Assembly: GCF_002933855.1 (NCBI RefSeq)
Contig: NZ_BFAQ01000049.1
Span: 78,449 to 142,448 of the forward strand
Source: Vibrio penaeicida
Lineage (GTDB): Bacteria > Pseudomonadota > Gammaproteobacteria > Enterobacterales > Vibrionaceae
Reading direction: 5' to 3'
DNA length: 64,000 bases
Positions 18,521 to 27,668 of the stretch are shown piece by piece. Position 1 is the first letter of the stretch. Each line of letters starts with the position of its first letter. Under the pieces are notes generated by a model. The model was given only the letters and a program-made list of their open reading frames with translations. It made no database searches and had not been told where the DNA came from. Both the position numbers and the translations under genes were made by a program.

Positions 18521-18540
18521 AGGCGGCATACTTGCCGCCT
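18521..18540 (-). terminator. Rho-independent terminator of the ABC transporter gene
   Basis: AGGCGGCA and TGCCGCCT form a GC-rich 8-bp stem with a 4-base loop. On the minus strand it is followed by TTTTTCTTT, 24 bases past the stop of the ABC transporter gene. Confidence 0.85.
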
Positions 18541-18563
18541 CTAAAGATCATACAAGCGTGAGC

Positions 18564-20429
18564 TTATACTTGGCTCGTTTCTTCTCTGGCTTCGAGTTCA
18601 CAGTCTTCTGCAATGAAGCCACCCGTTTGGTGTGCCCAAAGTTGTGCATAAATACCACCAGACCGAACAAGCTCTTGGTGAGTACCTTGTTCAACGATAT
18701 TACCTTTATCCAGAACAATTAAGCGGTCCATTGCAGCGATAGTCGAGAGACGGTGTGCAATGGCAATAACCGTTTTTCCTTCCATAAGCTCATTCAAGCT
18801 ATGCTGAATTGCCGCTTCAACCTCAGAATCGAGTGCCGACGTTGCTTCGTCCATAATAAGCAGAGGTGCGTCTTTCAGCAGTACTCGTGAAATAGCAATA
18901 CGCTGTCTTTGCCCGCCTGACAGTTTCACACCTCTTTCACCGACTTGAGCATCATAACCAACATTACCAAATGGGTCGGTTAACGTATCGATGAACTCAT
19001 GAGCTTGCGCTTGTCTGGTTGCATTGATCATGTCTTCTTCAGATGCGTCGGGGTTGCCATATAAAATGTTGTCCCGAATCGAACGGTGCAGAAGCGAAGT
19101 ATCTTGCGTTACCATGCCTATTTTAGCTCGAAGCGAATCTTGAGTGACCTCTGATATGTTTTGACCATCGATCTTGATACTGCCGCCTTCAACATCGTGG
19201 AAGCGAAGCAAAAGGTTAACCAATGTTGATTTACCTGCGCCAGAGCGTCCGACTAATCCGACTTTCTCGCCAGGTTTTATGTCGAGGTTAAGGTTGTCGA
19301 TGACACCTTTGTTTTCACCGTAGTGGAAACTGACATTATCGAAGCTGATGCCTCCATGTTCTACATTGAGATCTTTGGCGTCTTTTTTATCTTCAATGGC
19401 TATCGGTTTTGATAGCGTATTAGCACCATCGACTACCGTACCCATGTTTTCAAACAGCGCAGTCACTTCCCACATGATCCACATCGACATACCATTAATA
19501 CGCAACGCAAGGGCTATAGCAATGGCTATTGCACCAACACTGATGGCATTGTCCATCCAAAGGAAAATAGACATACTGGCTACGGCAAATACCATGATGT
19601 AGTTAGAAATCTCAACGCACACATCGAAGCCTGTTACCAAGCGCATTTGGCGGTGCACGGTGTCCAAGAACCCTTTCATACCTTCCTCGGCATACTCGGT
19701 TTCCCGCTTACTGTGTGAAAACAGCTTCACTGTGGCGATGTTTGTATAGCTGTCAACAATTCTGCCTGTCATGGTAGAACGCGCATCAGCTTGTTCTGCC
19801 GCGACTTTCTTTAAGCGCGGGACAAAGTAGATTTGAATGCATACGTATGCGGTTAACCAAGCCAGCATTGGGATCATTAAGCGCCAGTCGGCTTGTGCAA
19901 GAATCACTACTATCGACGTGAAATAAACCAAAACGTAGACAAAAACGTCACACGTTTTCATTACGGTTTCTCTTACGGCGAGAGACGTTTGCATAACCTT
20001 CGTTGCCACCCGACCTGCAAAATCATCTTGATAGAAAGAGAGGCTTTGTTTCAATAAATACCGGTGAGCCAACCAACGAATAGACATTGGGTAGTTACCC
20101 AGCATGGTTTGGTGAATAAGTAAGGAGTACACCAAAACGAGAATGGGCATAGCAACGAGTAACAGGAAGCCAAACCAAAGTAGCGTATCTCGGTTTTCCT
20201 GCCAAAAGGTCTCGGGGTTACTTTGGCTAAGTAAATCAACGAGCTGCCCCATAAAGCCAAATAAAGAGACTTCAATAATGGCAACTAAGGTAGCGAAAAT
20301 GGCCATGATGACCAATGGGATTTCGTACCCTCTCGTATAATGACGACAAAAAGCGAAAATGCCTTTTGGAGGTTGTTCGGGCTCATCCTTGGGAAAAGCC
20401 TTCGTAAAGCTTTCGAACAGTTTGAACAT
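18564..20429 (-). CDS. ABC exporter, fused permease and ATPase
   Basis: A 621-residue half-transporter of the MsbA/MdlB type that would work as a dimer in the inner membrane. About 55 N-terminal residues precede six transmembrane helices. The ATPase follows from about residue 360: Walker A GLVGRSGAGKST, Q-loop MVTQDTSLLHRS, signature LSGGQRQR, Walker B LLIMDEATSALDSE and H-loop IAHRLST. All catalytic motifs are intact. Substrate specificity (lipid, drug or peptide) cannot be assigned. It is monocistronic with its own terminator. Confidence 0.92.
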   Translation of the reverse strand: MFKLFESFTKAFPKDEPEQPPKGIFAFCRHYTRGYEIPLVIMAIFATLVAIIEVSLFGFMGQLVDLLSQSNPETFWQENRDTLLWFGFLLLVAMPILVLVYSLLIHQTMLGNYPMSIRWLAHRYLLKQSLSFYQDDFAGRVATKVMQTSLAVRETVMKTCDVFVYVLVYFTSIVVILAQADWRLMIPMLAWLTAYVCIQIYFVPRLKKVAAEQADARSTMTGRIVDSYTNIATVKLFSHSKRETEYAEEGMKGFLDTVHRQMRLVTGFDVCVEISNYIMVFAVASMSIFLWMDNAISVGAIAIAIALALRINGMSMWIMWEVTALFENMGTVVDGANTLSKPIAIEDKKDAKDLNVEHGGISFDNVSFHYGENKGVIDNLNLDIKPGEKVGLVGRSGAGKSTLVNLLLRFHDVEGGSIKIDGQNISEVTQDSLRAKIGMVTQDTSLLHRSIRDNILYGNPDASEEDMINATRQAQAHEFIDTLTDPFGNVGYDAQVGERGVKLSGGQRQRIAISRVLLKDAPLLIMDEATSALDSEVEAAIQHSLNELMEGKTVIAIAHRLSTIAAMDRLIVLDKGNIVEQGTHQELVRSGGIYAQLWAHQTGGFIAEDCELEAREETSQV

Positions 20430-20797
20430 ATATCCTTCCTAATAGAATACGTCCCGCCGCCACCAATGGGCAGTGGGCTTATTAGCGCAACTGATTATTT
20501 TGTTTAAATTTAGGGTGATCGATTCAAAGAGGAGAGGAGCTCTTCTATTCGAACCCTAACTACTAAAGAGATCTCAAGGTAAAGGCTTGAAGTAGCTAGG
20601 GAAAACTCAGACTTTCTCTGTACACAAAAAGAATATCCGAGCCGTTTACTCTACACCAACATTAGCGAAATGTAATCAACTTAATGCACTGTTATTTTAG
20701 TGATCATGAAATTAACTTGTTATTAATTAATATCGTTACTTGAGCATCGTATTGAGTGTGGAAGTGTCTAAATGCTTTGTTTTAACTAAGGGTCAAA
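20430..20797. other. Intergenic region before the small ORF and ctlX
   Basis: The AT-rich sequence separates divergent transcription units. It contains a short near-palindrome around AGAGGAGCTCTTCT but no other supported element. Confidence 0.4.
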
Positions 20798-20956
20798 ATG
20801 CAGTGGAACCATTGGAGTATTCAGTACTTAATGGATGAATGTATCGACCAGATATGCCTTGTTGGTTTAATATGTGATCGAGATGTGCGTTCAGTGATAT
20901 TTTCGGTAAATTTGGATGATTACAGTGAATTGTTGGCTTTAGATTTCTCAAACTGA
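20798..20956 (+). CDS. Possible small protein of 52 residues
   Basis: An ATG with AAGGG five to six bases upstream opens a 52-codon frame ending in TGA. The translation begins MQWNHWSIQYLMDECIDQ and ends LDDYSELLALDFSN. It is acidic, with a central hydrophobic stretch (ICLVGLICDRDVRSVIFSV) but no signal peptide. It lies 76 bases before the ctlX start on the same strand, so it could be a small protein, a leader ORF or chance. I know no family. Confidence 0.35.
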   Translation: MQWNHWSIQYLMDECIDQICLVGLICDRDVRSVIFSVNLDDYSELLALDFSN

Positions 20957-21032
20957 CGTTATTACAGTGAAATAATGGTTAACATTGTGTTTACAATTCA
21001 AAGGTGTTCCAATCAAAGTTGTCAGGGAAAAC

Positions 21033-22028
21033 ATGTTTAACTCTCCTAATCAAAATGTCGACTCTCTGTTATACAGTGAGCAAGGTGTCCAGAATGCCAA
21101 CTGTGTTGTTATGGTCCCACCAAAAGAGTTTGCGTTTAATGCGCAAACAGCAGCGGATAATGAATTTCAACACGCAGTAGACGAATCAACAGAAGTGATT
21201 CGTGAAAAAGCGATGTCAGAATTTAAAGTGATGGCAAAAACATTGCGCCAGAACGGAATTCAAGTTGTCGAATTTGATTACCCTGAATCGATGATTGAAA
21301 CACCAGATGCCGTTTTTCCAAACAACTGGTTCAGTACGACCCGAAATGGCGAATTTTTCACTTTCCCTATGGCGTGTGAAAATCGAAGACATGAAGTAAG
21401 AACAGAAGCACTCGTAAAGGCACTTGAAAAAGCGGGTAGAAACGTTCGTTCAACTAACGACAGCCTTTTGATTTATGCAAATAGAGATGCGTATTTGGAA
21501 AGTACGGGGGTGATGGTAAAAGATCATATTAACCGTACCCTTTATGCAGCTTTATCCCAGCGTTGTGACCGAGAAGTTCTCGAAGATTACGCCAAGCAAA
21601 TTGGTTACGACCGAGTGATCAGCTTTCAAACAGCATTACCTGAAACGGGGCATCCAATTTACCATACCAACGTGATGATGGCGGTGGGCGAATCATTTTG
21701 TGTGATTTGTGATGAAGTGATCCCAGAGTACGAGAGACGCTTTGTATTGAAATCGCTAGCAAAAGACCGTCAAGTAATCAGTATTAGCATTGAACAAATG
21801 AACCAGTTCTGCGGTAATATCTTGGAGTTACAATCGGTTAATGGTGATAAGTTGATCGCTATGTCACTGTCTGCATTCAATGCATTCAGCGAAGCGCAAA
21901 GAAAGCAGCTCGCTCAACACGGCAAACTGCTTCCATTTGATGTGGGAACCATCGAGACTATTGGTGGTGGTAGTGTGCGGTGCATGCTAGGAGAAGTTTT
22001 CCTATCTCCACGAGTCGCAACGCTTTAA
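21033..22028 (+). CDS. ctlX: Citrulline-utilisation hydrolase CtlX-like (arginine deiminase superfamily)
   Basis: A 331-residue amidinotransferase-fold enzyme matching CtlX, described as needed to use citrulline. The active-site features fit the guanidine-modifying superfamily: TPDAVFPNNWFSTT, a central His segment (HPIYHTNVMMAVGE) and the C-terminal catalytic Cys in GGGSVRCMLGEVFL. The frame is open from a TTG at 20985, but the ATG at 21033 has CAGGGA nearby and fits family length. It is followed 3 bases later by the convergent diguanylate cyclase stop. Specific substrate is inferred from family resemblance. Confidence 0.8.
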   Translation: MFNSPNQNVDSLLYSEQGVQNANCVVMVPPKEFAFNAQTAADNEFQHAVDESTEVIREKAMSEFKVMAKTLRQNGIQVVEFDYPESMIETPDAVFPNNWFSTTRNGEFFTFPMACENRRHEVRTEALVKALEKAGRNVRSTNDSLLIYANRDAYLESTGVMVKDHINRTLYAALSQRCDREVLEDYAKQIGYDRVISFQTALPETGHPIYHTNVMMAVGESFCVICDEVIPEYERRFVLKSLAKDRQVISISIEQMNQFCGNILELQSVNGDKLIAMSLSAFNAFSEAQRKQLAQHGKLLPFDVGTIETIGGGSVRCMLGEVFLSPRVATL

Positions 22029-22030
22029 GG

Positions 22031-23806
22031 TTAAGCGGCTTTCATCACTACCTGATTTTTCCCTGCATTTTTTGCTCGGCACAATGCAAGATCAGCTCTC
22101 TCTATTGTTGAGTGTTGATCTTGCGATGTTTTAGTCACCCCAATACTTACCGTTATGCTCAATTCCTTATCTTCATACAAGAAATCAATGTTTTCTATTT
22201 CATCTCTTAGATGTTCTATTCGCTCAAACGCTTCTTGTGCTGTAACCGCATCAAATAATATACAGAACTCTTCACCTCCGAATCGAGCAACACTGATGAC
22301 GGTTGGGGCTGGGAACAATGAACTCATTGTCTTGGCCACTTCAATGATGATCTGATCGCCACAAAGGTGTCCATTTTTGTCATTGATGGACTTAAAGTTA
22401 TCAATATCGATAAACGCTAGGTAGCGATTGGAATGTTCGACGGGCTGATTCAGGCGAGAATAAAAATACTGTTTGTTGTCGAGTTGAGTCATGCTGTCTT
22501 TGTTTTTGAGCTGATGGTTGAGAACAAAGTTAGACAAAGAAACTTGAGTGAAATCTCTGACAAGAAGTATCAAAGTTTGATAAGTAGGAATAGCACAAGA
22601 AAGGTAAATCACACCTAGCAACTTTTCCCGAACAATGAGTGGAATAGTATAGTGACGCGAGCGTATTTTTAACGTTTGAGCAAGTTCATCACCATGCTTT
22701 CCTAACGTGTAGCTCAAGTTTTTTTGATGAGTCAACCTGTCCGCTAATTGCTTGTTCTGCAATATCACGTTTAAATTCCCGTGATAGTCGATCGTGGAGA
22801 AGGTGTGTTGCTGGTGGTCATAAAGGCAGAGCTGAAAACCGCTATGGCTAAAGAATCGACGAAAGATGGTTTTGAGTTGGTTTTTGAACGTCAAAAGATC
22901 CGGTGCCCTATTCAATTTTTCGAGCTCTTGGTTTAACTGCAATGTAATGTATTTAACCGCTACTGTTAAAAACAATAAAGAACAAAACATGATTGCGGTT
23001 AGGCTAAATTGATAAGAGCTGGCGAGAATGTCTGCTTGCCCTGTACCAGATACAAATACCCACCCTAAATCGTTGTCAGCATCAAATACCGAAATCTTGT
23101 TGTCATTATTGTAATAGTATTCAATGGTTCCAAACCGAACCCCATTGTCTACTTGCTCTTCAATACCTGCACTATAGCTGATTGAACGTGTTCCAACACG
23201 TTGTGGATCAGGGTGAAATACCAACCGCTTTTCAGTGGAGTCAACAACAAAGACGTAGCCGCTTTCTAAAGTTCTGAGATCTTTAAAGTGTTGTGTTGTG
23301 TAAAAAAGATCGAATTCAATCCACATATTAAAAAGCAGTTTAGGGTTGGAGTGTTTGACGGCAAAAACCCAGTGATCCGGTTCTTTCTCATAAATAGAAG
23401 AAACATAAAACTTGTCACCATAATTGTGCAGTCGCTTCCAGCTAAGATCGTCAACTGAGCTTTTTGTTAAAGAAGTTCCGCGATAAGAGCGATAGTTATC
23501 TTTGGACTCGGAATGAAGAATAATATCGGAGTAGATAGGGGTTTCCAGCAAGATCTGCTGAACCATTTCTTGATAAGATCCAAAGCCTTTTTCAAGCCAA
23601 GTCTGCTCCAAAATGTAGAATTTACTCACTGTTGATTCTAAATGAGCCTGTATTAGTGAGCTGGCAGTTCGAATATTTGCCTGTGATTGTCGATATGCTT
23701 GGGTTTCTGTCTCCTTAAGTTCTTGATATGCCATATATAACATTCCAATTATCAGTAAGACGATAAATGGACGAATGAATTTTATTAATATTTTAGGTAA
23801 AGCCAT
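22031..23806 (-). CDS. Membrane diguanylate cyclase with periplasmic Cache sensor
   Basis: A 591-residue signalling enzyme making cyclic di-GMP. One helix near residues 8-27 and a second at about 262-288 bracket a periplasmic Cache-type sensor (VFVVDSTEKRLVFHPDPQRVG). A cytosolic region of about 130 residues, possibly GAF-like, leads to the GGDEF domain with the active motif RFGGEEF (510-514). The position of the inhibitory RxxD site five residues before the motif is Pro-Thr-Val-Ile, so product feedback inhibition is probably absent. There is no EAL domain. The ligand sensed is unknown. Confidence 0.92.
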   Translation of the reverse strand: MALPKILIKFIRPFIVLLIIGMLYMAYQELKETETQAYRQSQANIRTASSLIQAHLESTVSKFYILEQTWLEKGFGSYQEMVQQILLETPIYSDIILHSESKDNYRSYRGTSLTKSSVDDLSWKRLHNYGDKFYVSSIYEKEPDHWVFAVKHSNPKLLFNMWIEFDLFYTTQHFKDLRTLESGYVFVVDSTEKRLVFHPDPQRVGTRSISYSAGIEEQVDNGVRFGTIEYYYNNDNKISVFDADNDLGWVFVSGTGQADILASSYQFSLTAIMFCSLLFLTVAVKYITLQLNQELEKLNRAPDLLTFKNQLKTIFRRFFSHSGFQLCLYDHQQHTFSTIDYHGNLNVILQNKQLADRLTHQKNLSYTLGKHGDELAQTLKIRSRHYTIPLIVREKLLGVIYLSCAIPTYQTLILLVRDFTQVSLSNFVLNHQLKNKDSMTQLDNKQYFYSRLNQPVEHSNRYLAFIDIDNFKSINDKNGHLCGDQIIIEVAKTMSSLFPAPTVISVARFGGEEFCILFDAVTAQEAFERIEHLRDEIENIDFLYEDKELSITVSIGVTKTSQDQHSTIERADLALCRAKNAGKNQVVMKAA

Positions 23807-23973
23807 AGACGTTGTTTTTTATTAAAATTTGGAAGTAGATCCCATTTTTGTATTCGTCATCTTAGACCTAAATTAAGCGTGTATCAATGCATATCTACTG
23901 GATGTATATAGCGAGGGCTGTTATTTGTTCGGTAAATGAAGTGAGCTAATTTATAAATTAAATGAGCTAAGCG

Positions 23974-24021
23974 TACCCAAGTGAAAATACGGTGATAATT
24001 TCTGAAAGAATGACTTGGGTA
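23974..24021. repeat. ATACCCAAGT-type inverted repeat after glgX
   Basis: TACCCAAGT (23974-23982) and ACTTGGGTA (24013-24021) flank a 30-base loop just beyond the glgX stop. The arms match the 6423 element, but the loop differs. A stem-loop in the glgX 3' end is likely. Confidence 0.6.
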
Positions 24022-24026
24022 TAGCG

Positions 24027-25976
24027 TCAATTGTGTAGAATCATGAGTGTCATAGGCGTGACCAGCTGCTCACCATGCACCTCTTCATCAAGTTTATGAT
24101 TCAAAGAGGTATCGCATATGATTTGCCAATGCTGATCCTTAGATGCAGGCAATTTGTACCTTGCAGGGACACTTGATTGATTAATTAGATACAGAAGCTC
24201 TCGGCCATCTTCACCTATTCCCATGTGAAGGGCGATAGCGCTAACAACGTTCCAATCATCATGAGACATGACCTCGCTGTCGGTTCGGAGCCAAGTAATT
24301 CGGTTGTCGTTTCGGGAATGCCCACTAAATGCGCGTACAAATGGGAGCATGTATTTATTTCTTGCTGCGACAAGCGTAGCCAGCCAATCTTTGAAGTGTT
24401 TCTGCCGTTCAGACAGTTCCCAGTTTAGCCAACTAAGTTCATTATCCTGGCAGTAGGCATTGTTATTGCCATTTTGAGAGTGAGACAGAAGATCTGCCGT
24501 TAGGATATGGGGAACACCAAAACTAAACAGTAAGCTGGCCATAAAATTCCGCTTTTGTTTTTCCCTCATGGCTTTGATGAGCATGTTATTTGTATCGCCT
24601 TCTACTCCGTAGTTTGAGCTTCGATTGTCTCCATGTCCGTCTCGATTACATTCGCCATTTTTCAGATTGTTTTTGTGCTTATAAGACACCAAATCTTGCA
24701 GTGTGAAGCCATCATGATAGGTGACGTAATTGATTGTTAGCTTCTCTGGCCAGCGGCTTGCAGAGTATATGTCTCTAGAACCCATTAGGCGTGTGGCAAA
24801 CTCTTTAAGATAGCCTTGATCGCCACGCCAAAAGCTACGGCTAATGTCACGGAACTTGTCGTTGCATTCATTCCAACCATCAGGGAAACCGCCAACTTGG
24901 TACCCATTTGGACCAATATCCCAAGGTTCAGCAATTAACTTGGTATCACGAAGAGAAGGGTCCTGTCTTACTGCTTGAAAAAAAGACGCTTTATGGTTGA
25001 AGTGTTCTCGGTTTCTCCCGAGTGTGGCCGCCAGATCGAACCGGAAGCCGTCAATATGATATTCCTGTACCCAGTACCTTAGTGTGTCCATAACTAAATT
25101 GAGGGTGGGTTGATGTGTTAAGTCTAAAGTGTTCCCACATCCTGTGTAGTTTGAGAAATGATCGTCGTGTACCAGATAATGTAATGGATCGAGCTTTTTA
25201 AGATTAAACTCAGGCCCGTCAGCACCACCTTCGGCAGTGTGGTTGTATACCACATCCAGAATAACTTCTATTCCGTTGCGATGGAGTTCTCTAATGGCAG
25301 TCTTTAATTCCCTAACTGCGTCTGCCTCTGCGTATCTAGGATCTGGAGCCATGAAGACAAATGGGTTATATCCCCAATAGTTTGCCATTCCTTTTTCAAG
25401 CAAATGCGGCTCGTGCATACAGGCAGCAATAGGAAGTAGCTGAATGGTGTTAATGCCTTGCTTTTGATAAAAAGTGAGCATTTCTTTACTTGCTAATGCA
25501 CGGTAAGTCCCTCTTTGCGCCTTAGGGATCTCAGGGTGTAGCTTAGTTAATCCTTTAACATGCGTTTCGAACAAAATCATATCTTCAAGAGCACGTCTTG
25601 GCGGCTCGATCTCTTGCCAGTCAAACTCCGATGACGTAACGACGCTTTTGGCTAAAACCCAGCTTTTTTCAGGCGTATACGGTGGCACATAGTGAAGAGG
25701 CTTACTGAGTGCTTTGGCATAAGGATCGGAGATTAATATTTCGGAATCTTCAAATGGCAGGATAAAACCATAGTTTTGTCCTGGCTCAACACCCTCTAAG
25801 TATATGGCTTTCACACCATGCCCAAAGCTTTGAAGGGTATAGCTGACAAATTCGTTGTTTTTATCGAACAAGGCTAGACGAATATCTGTTTCACTGGGCG
25901 CGTGAACGGCAAAGTTGCAACCTGTGGAGTCTGGTGTCGCTCCGAGTGGGAATGGGCGTGCTCGTTTTTTATCCAT
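24027..25976 (-). CDS. glgX: Glycogen debranching enzyme GlgX
   Basis: A 649-residue GH13 isoamylase-type enzyme that hydrolyses alpha-1,6 branches of phosphorylase-limit glycogen. The N-terminal beta-sandwich (GATPDSTGCNFAVHAPSE) is followed by the catalytic barrel with DVVYNHTAEGG, GFRFDLAATLG (nucleophile Asp), AEPWDIGPNGYQVG (acid Glu) and YVTYHDG. The length is close to E. coli GlgX (657). No other glg gene is adjacent, so it is separated from the glycogen cluster. The start ATG gives the usual family N-terminus. Confidence 0.92.
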   Translation of the reverse strand: MDKKRARPFPLGATPDSTGCNFAVHAPSETDIRLALFDKNNEFVSYTLQSFGHGVKAIYLEGVEPGQNYGFILPFEDSEILISDPYAKALSKPLHYVPPYTPEKSWVLAKSVVTSSEFDWQEIEPPRRALEDMILFETHVKGLTKLHPEIPKAQRGTYRALASKEMLTFYQKQGINTIQLLPIAACMHEPHLLEKGMANYWGYNPFVFMAPDPRYAEADAVRELKTAIRELHRNGIEVILDVVYNHTAEGGADGPEFNLKKLDPLHYLVHDDHFSNYTGCGNTLDLTHQPTLNLVMDTLRYWVQEYHIDGFRFDLAATLGRNREHFNHKASFFQAVRQDPSLRDTKLIAEPWDIGPNGYQVGGFPDGWNECNDKFRDISRSFWRGDQGYLKEFATRLMGSRDIYSASRWPEKLTINYVTYHDGFTLQDLVSYKHKNNLKNGECNRDGHGDNRSSNYGVEGDTNNMLIKAMREKQKRNFMASLLFSFGVPHILTADLLSHSQNGNNNAYCQDNELSWLNWELSERQKHFKDWLATLVAARNKYMLPFVRAFSGHSRNDNRITWLRTDSEVMSHDDWNVVSAIALHMGIGEDGRELLYLINQSSVPARYKLPASKDQHWQIICDTSLNHKLDEEVHGEQLVTPMTLMILHN

Positions 25977-26501
25977 GGCTAACTGTATTTCTATTCTTCA
26001 AGTTCAATTATCTGAGCAGTACAAAAGCTCTAATATGCTTAAGTTTATTCAGGAACTGTTTACTCAGGTTCTGGTTATTCAGACTTCTGCATAGTTCATT
26101 TCGACATGTCGAGTGGACAGAACTTGACGAATATGTTGATATGCATAAGTTTGAGTAATGGTTTAAGTATGATTTTTAATGACCGTACGTCAACCTTACT
26201 GAGCATTCTTTTTTAGAGAAGGAATATTTCCATTTCACATCATATGCGAGGTGTAATCTTGAACATGCTCTCGTTTGGTATGGGTCAGCTTGAGTGAAAT
26301 TCGACGAAATTTTTCCACGCAATATGTTAAAACAGTGTTCGATTGTTTGATGTGCGCGATTTGATAGGTAGAGTAACTGGCTGATTTGTTTGAGCTACAC
26401 AATTAAATTAGTTGTTGCGACATCTTTTAACACAATTCCCCCTAAAAATGCCCCCTCAAAAACGGTACACTACAGCTTGTATTCACCACCAGCAGTTTCC
26501 T
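25977..26501. other. Intergenic region between glgX and the Sel1-repeat gene
   Basis: Divergent promoters are expected here. I see no convincing gene, repeat or RNA. Confidence 0.4.
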
Positions 26502-27599
26502 ATGAATGTAATGACCATTGCCATTGGCGCTTCCGTTATCTGTCTCATACTAGTAGGAGTCGGTATGATGACGATCAGCAGCCGAAAGCGCGCTGAAGAA
26601 CGTGATAAAGCCGCCCGTGAAGCCGCATATAAAAAGGCAATGGAAGCCTCTAAAGCAAAAGATCATCAAGAGCGTGTGTACAAAGCTGAAACGGGTCACA
26701 TTCCAACTCAGTTATTCTTGGCAAAAGAAGCTGAAATAGGAAATCCGAGAGAAGCTTTGCATTGGTATGAGCGGGCTGCGAATGCAGATAATGAAATTGC
26801 TATGTACAGCGTTGTTCGCCTGTGTAACCGCTTTAGTGATAATCACATTATGAACCTTAAAGGAAAGTATTGGGGTAAAGTGATAGAAGCGAGAGGTGGT
26901 GACAAGCAAGCGCAGTTTGAAGTGGGCTTATGTTTGTTAAAAGGTCATGGTATTGATCAAGATTTGCAAAAAGGCATTGATTTAATCCAAGAGGTGGCTG
27001 AAGAAGGGAATATCGATGCTCAGTTGTACATGAGTGATTGGTACGTCGCGGAATCGAACCCTACGCCTAACTCCGCATTAGCTGCAGAATGGAGCTACAA
27101 AGCCGCAAATCATGGCTCAATTGAAGGAATGATTCGTTTGGGTCGGCATTATGCTGAAGGACAAGGCGTTGAGCAAAATCACACTCGTGCCACATACTGG
27201 CTAGAGCGAGCTGCCGAAACGGGCAGTGGGCGAGCGCAATTTTATGCTGGCGAACTTTGGGCTGATACAGATGCTCAAGGCAATGCGCTTGCTTATATTT
27301 GGTTTTTTCTTTCTGCTCATTCAGGTTTTTCAAAAGCCAAGAAACGTCGTGATGAAATTGGTAATGTGATTGGCATTGATGCCATTGTAGGTCTTCAAGG
27401 GTTAACTAAACCCATTTTATCAAGACTAGAAGAAGGGAAAATCAAAAGACATTCGATCATCAAGGCACTAAATAAAATGTACAAGCGTGATGAATATTTC
27501 CCTGAGATCCATGGCGATGAATTTGTGGTAAGAACGTTAGAACAAGAAAATACTGAACAACCCAGTAAATCTTCTGATTTCACCCAAGCAATGAGTTAG
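26502..27599 (+). CDS. Membrane-anchored Sel1-repeat (TPR-like) protein
   Basis: A 365-residue protein with an N-terminal membrane helix (MTIAIGASVICLILVGVGMM) followed by a basic, Ala/Lys/Glu-rich coiled segment and Sel1-like repeats. Recognisable repeat fragments are NPREALHWYERAANADNEIA, AQFEVGLCLLKGHGIDQD, GMIRLGRHYAEGQGVEQN and GRAQFYAGELWAD. Such repeats form scaffolds for protein complexes. The open frame begins at 26412, but the ATG at 26502 starts directly at the helix, so I prefer it. Partners and role are unknown. Confidence 0.82.
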   Translation: MNVMTIAIGASVICLILVGVGMMTISSRKRAEERDKAAREAAYKKAMEASKAKDHQERVYKAETGHIPTQLFLAKEAEIGNPREALHWYERAANADNEIAMYSVVRLCNRFSDNHIMNLKGKYWGKVIEARGGDKQAQFEVGLCLLKGHGIDQDLQKGIDLIQEVAEEGNIDAQLYMSDWYVAESNPTPNSALAAEWSYKAANHGSIEGMIRLGRHYAEGQGVEQNHTRATYWLERAAETGSGRAQFYAGELWADTDAQGNALAYIWFFLSAHSGFSKAKKRRDEIGNVIGIDAIVGLQGLTKPILSRLEEGKIKRHSIIKALNKMYKRDEYFPEIHGDEFVVRTLEQENTEQPSKSSDFTQAMS

Positions 27600-27639
27600 C
27601 GCATGCTTACCTAGCCTAATTACAGTTTCTTTGGAAATA

Positions 27640-27668
27640 CCCCGCGATTGAAGCGGGGCATTTTTTTA
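27640..27668 (+). terminator. Terminator of the Sel1-repeat gene
   Basis: CCCCGC (27640-27645) pairs with GCGGGG (27653-27658) across a 7-base loop, followed by CATTTTTTTATT. This is a classic intrinsic terminator between convergent genes. Confidence 0.9.

Noticed and set aside
20525..20550. Near-palindrome around GAGCTC as an operator
   Set aside because: It is short and imperfect, and no second copy was seen near a related gene.
25934..26158. Plus-strand 74-codon frame at the glgX 5' end
   Set aside because: It begins antisense inside glgX and has a composition typical of a chance frame.
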